64,000 nucleotides of DNA from Furcasterigmium furcatum (taxonomy: Eukaryota > Ascomycota > Sordariomycetes > Glomerellales > Plectosphaerellaceae). Under the pieces are notes generated by a model that ran no database searches, was not told the DNA's origin, and was given only the letters and a program-made list of their open reading frames with translations. Location of the stretch: the NCBI GenBank assembly GCA_001599815.1, contig BCIA01000005.1:4906472-4970471 (forward strand). The letters are read 5' to 3'. The position numbers and the translations under genes are program-made. Below, piece by piece: positions 34,124 to 43,844 of this stretch (position 1 is its first letter; the number at the start of each line of letters is the position of its first letter).

Positions 34124-35986
34124 ATGGGCAGCCCCAGCCCCAATGAACGCCCAATTGCGGCGGGCGGAGGCTCGCGGGCCATCCTACCAAAGCCCGAGCA
34201 CATGCTGCTCCAGCCAGCCAACTCCAGGCCCCCGGACGACACGCCCCCATCAAGGAGATCCAGGACCAGCAAACCGAAGGTCCGGACAGGGTGTCTCACC
34301 TGCAAAAGCCGCCGCGTCAAGTGCGACGAGCGGAAGCCGGCCTGTCTCCGCTGCGAGAAAGCAAAAGTCAGCTGCGCGGGCTACGCCGAGCCGGAGGCCA
34401 AGCGGAGGAGGGGCCGGGATGCGAACGCCACAACCGCTTCAACGGCAATACGGCAGCTCGCCCCTCGGGCAGCCGACATGTCAACCTGGGCCGCAGCCCA
34501 CCAGATGCATGGATCAGCAGGCTGCATCATGCCACGGAGCTTCGTGGGATTGCCGAAGCTGAGCGGCCAGGACATGATCTACTTCGACTACTTCCGGCAC
34601 CAGGTCGCGAGGGAACTCTCGGGCCACTACACCTCAGGGCTATGGTTTCGCCTGGCTGTCGGAGAGGCCTTCCAAGATGACTGTGTTCGTCACTGCGTCC
34701 TGGCCATTGGTGCACTCACGCAGTCCATGTCATCACTCTCTTTTCAGGACGACAGGCCGCGAAACGACTCGACCAACGAGCACCACCAGTCCGCCATGCA
34801 GCATCGCTCGCAGGCCATATCCTCATTTCGACGCACCATCCAAGAACAGGCCGTCTCCTACTCGCCAAGATCTACAATGGTCACAACCCTGTTGCTTGTT
34901 CTTCTGGAGACGATCCAAGGAAACATGAAGGCAGCCGACGTCCTCATGAACAACGGCCTGCGTCTGCTACGAGATCACATCACCTTCTTCAACCAGAGCA
35001 CCAACGAGAGATTCCACGGAGTCATCGACGACGACATGCGGGAAATGGAACACGTCCTCCCCTGCCTCTCGGTCATGAGCCACCTCGCGTACCAGTACGA
35101 GCCCGAGAGCAGGGTCTTCCCCCGCCTGACCAGCGACCCGGACTTCCTCTTCCCGCGCTTCGGCCAGGACCCCATAAGCAAGATGTTCACCAACTGGGGC
35201 CGCTTCTTCACCTACGCCCTCGTCTTCACCGGCCAGGCCGTCTACGCCTGCCTCGAGGGGATGCCCATCGACAAGCTCGTACGCCTGATCCCCCGCCAGC
35301 AGACCTTCATGTCCCACCTGCAGACGTGGAAGTCCATCATCGCCGACTACGCCAACAGCCCGCAGCTCGACGACGTCTCCCGCAAGGCCCTGCGCATCGT
35401 CCAGATCCACTGGCTCATGCTGCGCGCCAACGTCGCCACCGCCCTCGACCACACCGAGGTCGCCTGCGACGCATTCGAGGAGGAGTACCGCAGCCTCCTC
35501 TACCTGTGCGTCGAGTTCATGCGCGACGAGCTGACCTCCCGCAGCCCGGCCTCCGTCATCATGGGCGAAGGGCTCAACATGCCGCTCACCCTGGTCATCT
35601 ACAGCTGCCGCAACCACGACATCCGGATGGAGGCCTTGAACGCCGTCCGCCTGATCCCGTGGTCCCGAGACCCCGAGGGAGGGAAGGACCTGATGGTCGG
35701 GCTGATCGGGGCGGTGCTGCTCGAGGAGCAGGGGCGCTTGGAGAGCGGCTTCGTGCCCCCGGAGTCGCGGTGGTTCGCCCTCGGCGGCGAGTGGGACGGG
35801 CACCGGAGAAACTCGGAGGGATCCATCCTATTCTGGAGGCAGTGTCTTCAGAAGGACGGCACGCCCGTCTTCAAGAAACTGACGGCCGACATGTCGCAGT
35901 GGCCGGACATCTGCGAGGTCGCCAGGTGTACGAAGGACCACGCCAGCTTCCTGCCGTTTACCAAACCCCTTGCTGGCGGCTTGTGA
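34124..35986 (+). CDS. Zn2Cys6 transcription factor
   Basis: 620 aa in a single exon. Zinc-cluster cysteines at residues 57, 60, 67, 74, 77 and 84 (C-x2-C-x6-C-x6-C-x2-C-x6-C), with basic residues before (SKPKVRTG) and CAGY after, the usual start of this C6 subgroup. The rest is a fungal-specific regulatory domain of the DUF3468/fungal_trans_2 kind: MIYFDYFRHQVARELSG, then VLAIGALTQSMSS, and an acidic/aromatic C terminus (WFALGGEWDG). It is a predicted nuclear regulator. It precedes a convergent MBL-fold gene with only 118 bp between, and may act on nearby metabolic genes; that is inference from position. Confidence 0.9.
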   Translation: MGSPSPNERPIAAGGGSRAILPKPEHMLLQPANSRPPDDTPPSRRSRTSKPKVRTGCLTCKSRRVKCDERKPACLRCEKAKVSCAGYAEPEAKRRRGRDANATTASTAIRQLAPRAADMSTWAAAHQMHGSAGCIMPRSFVGLPKLSGQDMIYFDYFRHQVARELSGHYTSGLWFRLAVGEAFQDDCVRHCVLAIGALTQSMSSLSFQDDRPRNDSTNEHHQSAMQHRSQAISSFRRTIQEQAVSYSPRSTMVTTLLLVLLETIQGNMKAADVLMNNGLRLLRDHITFFNQSTNERFHGVIDDDMREMEHVLPCLSVMSHLAYQYEPESRVFPRLTSDPDFLFPRFGQDPISKMFTNWGRFFTYALVFTGQAVYACLEGMPIDKLVRLIPRQQTFMSHLQTWKSIIADYANSPQLDDVSRKALRIVQIHWLMLRANVATALDHTEVACDAFEEEYRSLLYLCVEFMRDELTSRSPASVIMGEGLNMPLTLVIYSCRNHDIRMEALNAVRLIPWSRDPEGGKDLMVGLIGAVLLEEQGRLESGFVPPESRWFALGGEWDGHRRNSEGSILFWRQCLQKDGTPVFKKLTADMSQWPDICEVARCTKDHASFLPFTKPLAGGL

Positions 35987-36104
35987 TAAATGTCACGAGT
36001 AGATAGGTGTTCAAAGGGAAATGACATTCGGGAATGTGTAACATGCAAAAAGCGATCTCATTAGTACAAATAGATACCCCCCTCGTCGAAGGACTCGAAC
36101 ACTC

Positions 36105-37064
36105 TCAAATCGTCTCCTGATGAATCTCGTGGTCGGCGTACCCCATCGCCTTGACGAACAGCTGCGCGCTCTCCAGCAGCCGGCGCTTCGCGCCGCCCCT
36201 GGCGTCCCGGCCCATGAAAGCGCTGTGCGCGTCCTCGAAGTCCAGCCCCGCGACCGCCTTCCATATCTCGTGGACGGCGTCCGGGGTGAGCGGGATCTAT
36301 CTCGTCAGCGCCGCGCCCTTCATTCACGGTGCGACAAACTCACCATGTTCGGATACGACCACATGAAGCTGAAGCTCGCCGTGCCCGCGGGCCGATCGAC
36401 GTGGTACACCCCGCTGGGGACGACCATGATCGAGTCCGCGACGAACAGCTTCTTCTCGCTGTTCCACAGCAGCACCGAGCTGCCGGGGAAGTGTCCCCGG
36501 ACCTTGAGGGCGGTGAAGGCCCCGCCCAGGAGGTCCAGCGACTGCTCGCCCCAGAACCTGTACCAGTCGCCCTGACGCGTCAGCCACCTCTTGTCCTCTG
36601 CGGAGATGTACACGTGGCAGTGGAAGGCCTGCGCCCACTGCATCGTCGTGGAGAAGTAGTGCGGGTGCGAGACGACGATGGCCTTGATCCCGCCAAGGCC
36701 CTGGACGTGGCGCACGGTCTCGTCGTCGAGGTAGGTGATGCAGTCGAAGAGGATGTTCCCCTCTGGGGCACGGAGGAGGAACGCGCGCTGGCCGATGGCG
36801 ACCTGCGGCTCGGTGTGGATGGAGATGACGGCCGAGTGGTACTTGTCCTTTGTGAAGACGTTCCTGTACTTCTTGGAGTCCTGTAGTTCGCGGAGGGTCG
36901 TGAACCATTGCCTTTGGATGTCAGTTCGGCGTGTCAGGAATGGGGGAGTGAGGAGCTCACCCGTCTTCGGGGACGTATTGGCGCGGGTCATCGCATATAT
37001 GGCATCGCTTCACCGAATGGTGGGCGAACTGAATGCCGCAGGTGCCACATATCATCAGATCCAT
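36105..37064 (-). CDS. MBL-fold metallo-hydrolase-like protein with N-terminal zinc ribbon
   Basis: 287 aa from exons 36961-37064, 36344-36911 and 36105-36296. The N terminus has two Cys pairs (ICGTCG and CHICDD, followed by PRQYVPEDG), a rubredoxin-like or zinc-ribbon motif seen in a fungal MBL subgroup. The beta-lactamase-fold core follows: AFLLRAPEGNILFDC, IKAIVVSHPHYFSTT, and VADSIMVVPSG. The usual HxHxDH metal motif reads SHPHYFST here: the first two His remain but the Asp/His pair is missing, so metal binding may be altered. Cytosolic; substrate unknown. A C-terminal helix region (LLESAQLFVKAMGY) ends the protein. Confidence 0.8.
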
Positions 37065-37501
37065 GGTGCTTACTAGTCAAGTGAGGCAGTCAGTGTGAAT
37101 GTGCCCGGGTCTGCCGGGTGGTGTCCTGGATTTATGTAGAGTGAAGCCGTCGAGGGTGGGGGAGCTGGCGATTCAGGTCTGGTTCAGGTTCCCCTCAATC
37201 ACATCACTGAGGAGTCTAGCCCAACCCCCATTCTTGTCCTCATTGAGGTGCGGAGATCCGTCAGAATGACATCGTATTCCGATCGTATTCCCGCCAGAGG
37301 GGAAGTATCGAATTTTGCATGAAGAAAGGTCGCGAGGTGAGGCACGTGGTCGTAACATGACATCCAACTGATGGGTATCTAAGCTATACTTATAAATGAC
37401 AAAGAAAAACCTCCAGATCCAACTCTGAGGTGATGTTGTGACGCTCAGCGCGCCGTGTATGTACTCGTCGTGCCTCCTTAGAGGCATCGACATTGATTTG
37501 T
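37065..37501. other. Intergenic
   Basis: Between the MBL gene start and the P450 stop, both on the minus strand. No gene seen. Confidence 0.45.
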
Positions 37502-39476
37502 TCACAGGGACTCCTTCTCTGACAGGCCCTGTCTCTTCTTCACCACAACCTTCAGGGTTTCCTTCGGCCTGAGCGTGAAATTCGGGTTGGCATACTCAAT
37601 CTCCTTGCCCAGGTCCTCCGGCCTCGGGCTGAATTCGAAATTCCACGCCATCTCCATGATGGTGGCCTTCAGCGCGAGCATGGCAAATGGCCTGGCGATG
37701 CAGCCCTTGGGCCCGTGCAGGAAGGGGACGAACGCGTAATGGTTGCCGGTCGGGCTGTTCTCTCCCTGCTCGTCCCAACGATCCGGATTGAAGAGCTCGG
37801 CGTCTGGGCCCCAGACCGTCGGGTTGAAGTGCGTCGAATTGGGGCAGATCATGATGGTGGTTCCCTTGGGGATGAAGGTGCCGCAGATTGTGACGTCCTC
37901 GGCAGCTTCGCGGGGAAGGAAGAGGGCTAACGAGGCGCGGAATGTCAGTATTGGCGAATAAATTCAGTGTCAGGATGCGGGCGCTGCTCACCTGGGCTGT
38001 AGACGCGGAGGATCTCTCGCACAAAGTTGTTCAGGTACGCCAGCTGCTCAATGTCTGCAAACTCGGGCTCCCACCCAGCAGGCTTGCCCTCATACAGCTG
38101 CTTGATTTCATCGAAGAGCTTGTTCTGCACCTTTGGGAATGTGGAGAGACAGTACGCCGCCCACATGAAGGCGGTTCCGACGGTCTCATGGCCACCAGCG
38201 ACGAAGTTGATAATCTACGAAGCAAATCAGCACAAACATTCTCATTAGTTGTCGGGCGTGGGCCACTCACAACTTCAAGGAGCTCCAGGTCTTCCCAATC
38301 GGCCTCGGAAGGCATGATCTGGGACTCCTCGAGGATGAACCTGAGCAGGTCCCGGCCGCCAGTCGGCGACAGCGACCCCTCGGTCTTCTCCCGCAACATG
38401 TTCATCCGCTGCAGGCGAAGTTTCTCGAGCAGCATCGACCGGATCAGCTTGTTGTCCTTGTGCCACTGGATGTTGGAGGGGAGGGGCAGCCATGAGCGGA
38501 GTGGGACGTGTCCATCAACAAAGGTGAGAATGTGTCCCGACACCGGGGGGCGGATGATTCTGTGGTACGTCTCATAGAAGCTTGCGACCGGGGTGGAAAG
38601 GCTCTTGAGATCGTACCCGATACTAGCAAGGGCGAGAATATCGAGGGCGGCCTTGTGGAACCACGGCTCAACTGCACGGGATCAGTACGCTTGATCATTC
38701 AAGCTGAGACGGACGGTCTGGACTCACCGTCGACTGTCATGTCGTTGGCATTCTTGGTGTCCTTCTCCAGGACTTGGCAAAGCTCCCTGGCTTTGGCCTG
38801 CAGCACCGGAAGCATCTTCTTGACACTGGCTGGAGAGAAGGGGCCTTGCATGCTGTCAGCCGGCGTCCGGGGGATTCGGGGTGAAATGGATACAGAAGGC
38901 AACTCACGATTCAGTTTATTCCTAAGCCTCTTATGAGTGTCCCCCTCCGCAAACATGAGACCAATGCCGGTGATCGGGCTGAACATCCGCGCCGCGATGC
39001 CAGGCTTGCAGAACGAGTACGCCTTGGTCTGCTGCATCTCGCGCAGCGCGGCAGGGCTGTTCAGCAGGAGTGTCTCCTGGTTGGCGATGCTCAGGTACCG
39101 GATGAGATGGGCCTCGGGCCACTGCTTCATCCAGTCAAGGTACACGTCGATTGGGCCAGGGGTCAGCAGCTGCTTGATCATCTGGCCGAAGAAGAAGTGT
39201 CCATCCTGGGCAAATGGTTATCATTGATGCCCAAGTTTCTCATGAACCAACACCGGAATGAAGCAAAAGTGTCCGGCATACCTTGGGACCAGGCAGGTGG
39301 CGCAGGGGAGACACCCAGTGGGGATAGATGAACGTGCGGTACAGCTTGAGCAACAAGAACTGGAGCGACGTGACCAGGAGAAGGACTCGCAGAGGCGTGA
39401 GCCCGCTGGGGAGCGTGATCAAGAACGAGGATCCCGCGCAGAGCAGGCCGACGAGGGCGCTGATCTCCAGATCCAT
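37502..39476 (-). CDS. Cytochrome P450 monooxygenase, ER-membrane anchored
   Basis: 552 aa from exons 39282-39476, 38908-39205, 38728-38844, 38271-38671, 37992-38214 and 37502-37926; phases close. An N-terminal membrane anchor (about residues 5-45) leads to the proline hinge LRHLPGPK. The I-helix motif AGGHETVGT opens exon 5, the ExxR motif is EILR in NFVREILRVYSPG, PERF-type PDRW follows, and the haem loop is FLHGPKGCIARPFA with ligand Cys about 487. It should hydroxylate or otherwise oxidise a lipophilic substrate using a P450 reductase. Its sequence is of the CYP4/fatty-acid-hydroxylase-like type; the substrate is unknown. For exon 3 I used the acceptor CAAG at 38845, which gives NRPFSPASVKKM. 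Confidence 0.9.
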
Positions 39477-42305
39477 CGTGGCGCCGTGGGAGGCGTTCGC
39501 CTTGGAGCGTTACACGCCGCGTAGAAATGTCCGGAGGTCCGCGCAGGAACAAGGGTCCGTACAACGGCGAGGTGTGCCTTGTGCGATGACCTCAAGGGGC
39601 TTCGCAAACGACAGCTATGCAAGGAACAGAACGAGACTCTTCGCTTCTCCTCGGCCCTCGAAGGCGGGTAAAGCGAACGGCTGCAGGGAAGAGGGGCTCA
39701 GGGGCTTCAAGCACAAGCAGAGGAAAGAATGATCCAGCGTTGACACCCAATATGGCTCGGCAAAGAGACGACCTGCATGGTTGCGAAACTCTCCAGAGGA
39801 CGGCGTGGACTCGGGGAGGGAATCGGGGCCATCTTATGTGCAACGGAGGCTGACGAGGAAGAAGCCCCCGAGAGCGACAGGGGGGATGATGAGAGGAGCG
39901 GGGGATCATCCAGTGCAGAGGCCAGGTCCATAAATCCAGTCCAGGATCAGCATTCGCTCGCTCGTCAATATCAATAGATCCATCCATATCCCCGGCTGCC
40001 AAAACGTCAACGTCGACTGACGGTTGCGCCAAACAAGCCTCCGGCTGAGCCGTCACCCTTGTATGAATAGAGCGGTGTTGTCCAACAATGCGCCACGTTT
40101 GCGACCAGGGAGGATGCTGCAGATGCACTTCCATCCCTCGCAGCAAACGAGCGCTGTTTGTTCCCCGCCGGAGCGGGCTTGGCCGTCCATCCAGGGCCGG
40201 TAGTACTCATGCATCTCCAGCTTCCCTGCCGCCGCGGCCAGCGGGCCTCGTCCGTCCCGCCGGATCTGACCACTCGGGATCTCACATTATCTCGCCCAGT
40301 GATGCATGGTTACACACCATGAGGCCTCGGTTGGGCCTCTTTCGACAGAATCAGGACTGAGGCCGGCATGGCACAGGAGATGACCGGGGGCCTGATGCGT
40401 GCTGATGCGAGGGGTCGTGGTCTGCCCGGCCGCGATAAAGAAATGGCGACGCTCTGATTTGGGCGTGATGAGGGGTCGAGCCAACTCGCATATGCGGCCT
40501 GCACAGGTCGCAACCACGGCGAGCGAGCAGCGTCGCACGAGTCTGATTCGAAGATTCGGTGTCGGGTTACACTGCTTGCACCATGTCCAGATCTGTGGGA
40601 AGCGAGATGGTCGCTGGGGGCCAGGAGCGAGCCCTTCGTTCGTCCGACTTTGGCCGGCGGCGGCAGCCAATTCGTCGCGTCGCATCGATCTCGAGATGAC
40701 GACGAGACGGATGGCGGGAGCGGGTAAGCTTATTCGAGCCGCCTGTCAGGCGCTATTGACGTTGCGCAACGGGGCTGTTGAGAGCTCAGCCGTTGACGGG
40801 CCAATCCTTCAGCCTCAACAGGAGAAATCAGTCGGCGGGCATCTTCAGTTCTGCGCGAGAACGACCATGAAAAGCCCGGTGGCATCAAGGCAACCAGTCT
40901 AGCATCAGCGGGCTGCAGATGAAGAGGTTTCACTCGGCGATGGGGAGGACTCGTCAAGGAAAAGTTGCGAGAGAGAGAGAGATAGTATGTTTACTCATCA
41001 CACTTCCAGCTGCAGACAGCCGTCGCAAATCCCGAGAGGCCAACTGCTGAACCCAGGCCATCGGAACGAGGCCGGGTCGCTACTGGTCGATGACCGTTGC
41101 GGCGGCGCCTCGCGAGCTCGAGATCTCGCACAGGGGGGACTGCCGGATCTGAGCTCCTGCGGGTTCCTGGGATGGCGACAGTCACGGGACAGCTCGCGGC
41201 GTCGGGAGGGGGGCACAGGTGACTTTGTTGTCTCTGATCCGGCAGGGTATGTATGCGATCGATCGCGCAAGGACGGAGCCTCGCCCCGGAGGCCGTTTGG
41301 ATCGAGGCCGGCGCGCTCCCGAGATGAGAGACCGTGGCTGGGAGCCTGAAACCTGTATGCTGGAGTTCATTGGCACCGAAAATCTTCGGAGGGCTAGATA
41401 GGAGAGGCGTGATGCAGCCCTTGTCGTGCATTCTCGTGAGCTGTGGCAGGTTGAGAGGGCCGCCGCTTCGAAGGCGAGTGCGCGATCAGGGAGGAGGGTG
41501 CAGGATCTCAACCGTCCACGCCACCTTGTAAGATGTGCGCGCGGTCTTCCTAAGATCGCCGGTCCATTCGGCGTTCGGGGTTCCAAGGGTTCCATAGCAC
41601 CCGGATCTGATGGTTTCCGGATCTGGGCCTTCATAGTGTTCATGATGGCTGTTCCTGGCGTTCGGTGGGCTCGGTGGGCGGAGCTGGCACCCCCCGGAAA
41701 GGGAGCTCGGAGCGCAGTGCGAGTGCCTTTGATCTTTCAGCTGAGCCTTGATAGTGACACAATATCGTTGGGATCAGGGCAACGGTGCCTGCAGTAATCC
41801 TTCGTCTGTCTGGGTACGAGAGAGAGCCCGAGATCTCGTGACACCACCCCTGGAGATGAGATGAACTCGATCTGCCGGGCCCTCGATGCACACCGACATC
41901 TGAGTACGAGGCTTCTCCGAGTCATGAAGCAGTTTCTGTCGCAATCATTCGGCCACCGCAGACCCTGATCGGGATATTTGAAATGCGAGCGGCGCAGCGT
42001 TGATGGACGCGTGGTGGATGATGAACTTGATGAGTGAGTGCGAGTCCGATCCCCACAAAAGCTCGTATTCGGCGTCCGTGGAGCGCCGAACGGCCGCTCC
42101 CGTGCCCGCTTAAGCAGCTAGTGGACGATTAAGCCCCGCTTTATGCATGATTCGGGCTCGATCGTGGCATGTGGAATTCTTCTAGGCGTCTCACGACTCA
42201 GCCACACATCTCTCACCACCACGGCGACTCTCCGACAACTTGGGCATTTAATAGCTACCGGCCGCTCGACACTCAAAGGCGGCACGTCCAAGGTGTCGGA
42301 GCAGC
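39477..42305. other. Long divergent intergenic region (2.8 kb)
   Basis: It lies between the P450 (minus) and the UPC2-like regulator (plus). It includes a short (GA)n run at about 40970-40982. Open frames here overlap on both strands, lack domains and have poor start context, so I call none. It may hold decayed sequence or a long regulatory region. Confidence 0.5.
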
Positions 42306-43581
42306 ATGGAGGTCCCACGCGGAAGGCACGCGGCTAGGAGAACGCACAACAAGGTCCGGACAGGCTGCAAGACATGCAAGGCTCGGAAGATCAAGGTACG
42401 TCCGTATCGTTTGGCCTCGGATGTTGAGTTCCCGAGGATTCCGAGGACGTTATACTGAAGTCAGCCAGTGCGATGAACAGAGGCCATCCTGTGCCAACTG
42501 CATCAAATATGGCGTTCCCTGTGACATTGCCAGGGACCAAGCAACAGAGCCAACACCTCGAGCCGCATCGTCCGTCTCCCCTCCAGTGACCCCCTCGACG
42601 CCGGGAGCGAGGCCACATGGTGACGGGCCAGCCGGACCTCTGCCGGACTTGAATCTCCTCGATCTCGAGCTCATGTACCACTGGACAACGCACACCCACG
42701 CCACGCTCACTCACGACCCCAACCTCCGGCCCTTCTGGCGACGGAACCTCGTCGCCGTCGGCCTCCGATGCGACTTCGTCATGCGCAACATCCTCTCGCT
42801 CTCCGCCCTCCACCTCGCCCACCTATGCCCCGAACGTGAGCCGGAACTCATCGAAAAGTCCGTCTACCACCAGGACCTGGCCTCCAAACAAGCCCTCGTC
42901 GCCATGGCATCCGTCCACGCCGCCGCCGACTCGACCGAGCTCGCAGACTGCCTCTTCTGCTACTCCGCCCTGACCATGTTCATCGTCCTCTCCAACTCCC
43001 GCAACCCCGAAGACGCCCTCCTCTCCTCCGGCTCCAACCCGGCCCCGGACTGGATCCACATGTTCTCCGGCGTCCGCGAGCTCGGCGTCCTCTCCCGCCA
43101 GGGCCGCAACCCCTCAAACCCAGTCTCCCCCATCGGCCTCTTCGCCGGCCGCCGCGTCGAGCTGCGCGAGAGCGCCCGCACGACCCAGCACCCCTACCTC
43201 GACCGCCTGCGCGCCCACATCGCCCGCGTCGACATGCCCGCCGCCCAGCGCGCCATCTTCGACAACGCCATCGCCGAGCTCCACGCCTCCTTCGCCGTCT
43301 TCTACCGCACCCCCGGCGACACCCCCGACATCATCGACCTCTTCCTCTGGCTCCCCCGCGTCCTCTTCGACTTCATCCCCCTCCTCAGGAACAACCCCTC
43401 CCAGGAGGCCCTCGCCGTCTTCAGCTACTTCTGCATGCTGCCCAAGAAGCTGCCCCGCCAGTGGTGGCTGAACCGCTGGGCCGACAGCCTCAAGATCCGC
43501 ACGTACGAGCTGCTCGACGCGGAGCACAGGACCTGGGTCGTCGAGCCGAGCACCCTGGACATGCCGAACTACAGCCCGTGA
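42306..43581 (+). CDS. Zn2Cys6 transcription factor, UPC2/sterol-uptake-control-like group
   Basis: 400 aa from exons 42306-42395 and 42469-43581, phase 0. The zinc cluster is CKTCKARKIK joined to CDEQRPSCANCIKYGVPC, with Cys at 21, 24, 31, 38, 41 and 48; the intron falls just before the third Cys. The regulatory half begins LLDLELMYHWTTHTHATL, followed by RNILSLSALHLAHL, the layout of fungal C6 proteins annotated as sterol uptake control protein 2-like. This is family resemblance and does not show that it controls sterol genes. It lies convergent to the dynamin-like gene, with 263 bp between. Confidence 0.85.
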
Positions 43582-43844
43582 GGAGCCCGGCGGTCCGAGA
43601 CAGTCATACTGCCCGGGCAATACTGCCAGGGACGAAGGGTTCATATCACCACATCACAGCACAGACGACGGACACACTTTAAATTGTTGTCAGGGGTATA
43701 TTGATCTATTCTACAATCTCCCTTGCCTCCAGCGCGCAGCCCTGGACAAAGGAAAGTACCCAACAAAAGGCACAGCCCACCAACGCCGCGCAATAACCAT
43801 GAAACATATCTATCCATCAAAAGTCACCGGAACTCTCAACCCGC

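Noticed and set aside
39592..40146. 184-codon minus-strand frame upstream of the P450
   Set aside because: His/Pro/Ser/Arg-rich random composition, overlaps open frames on the other strand, and sits in promoter space.
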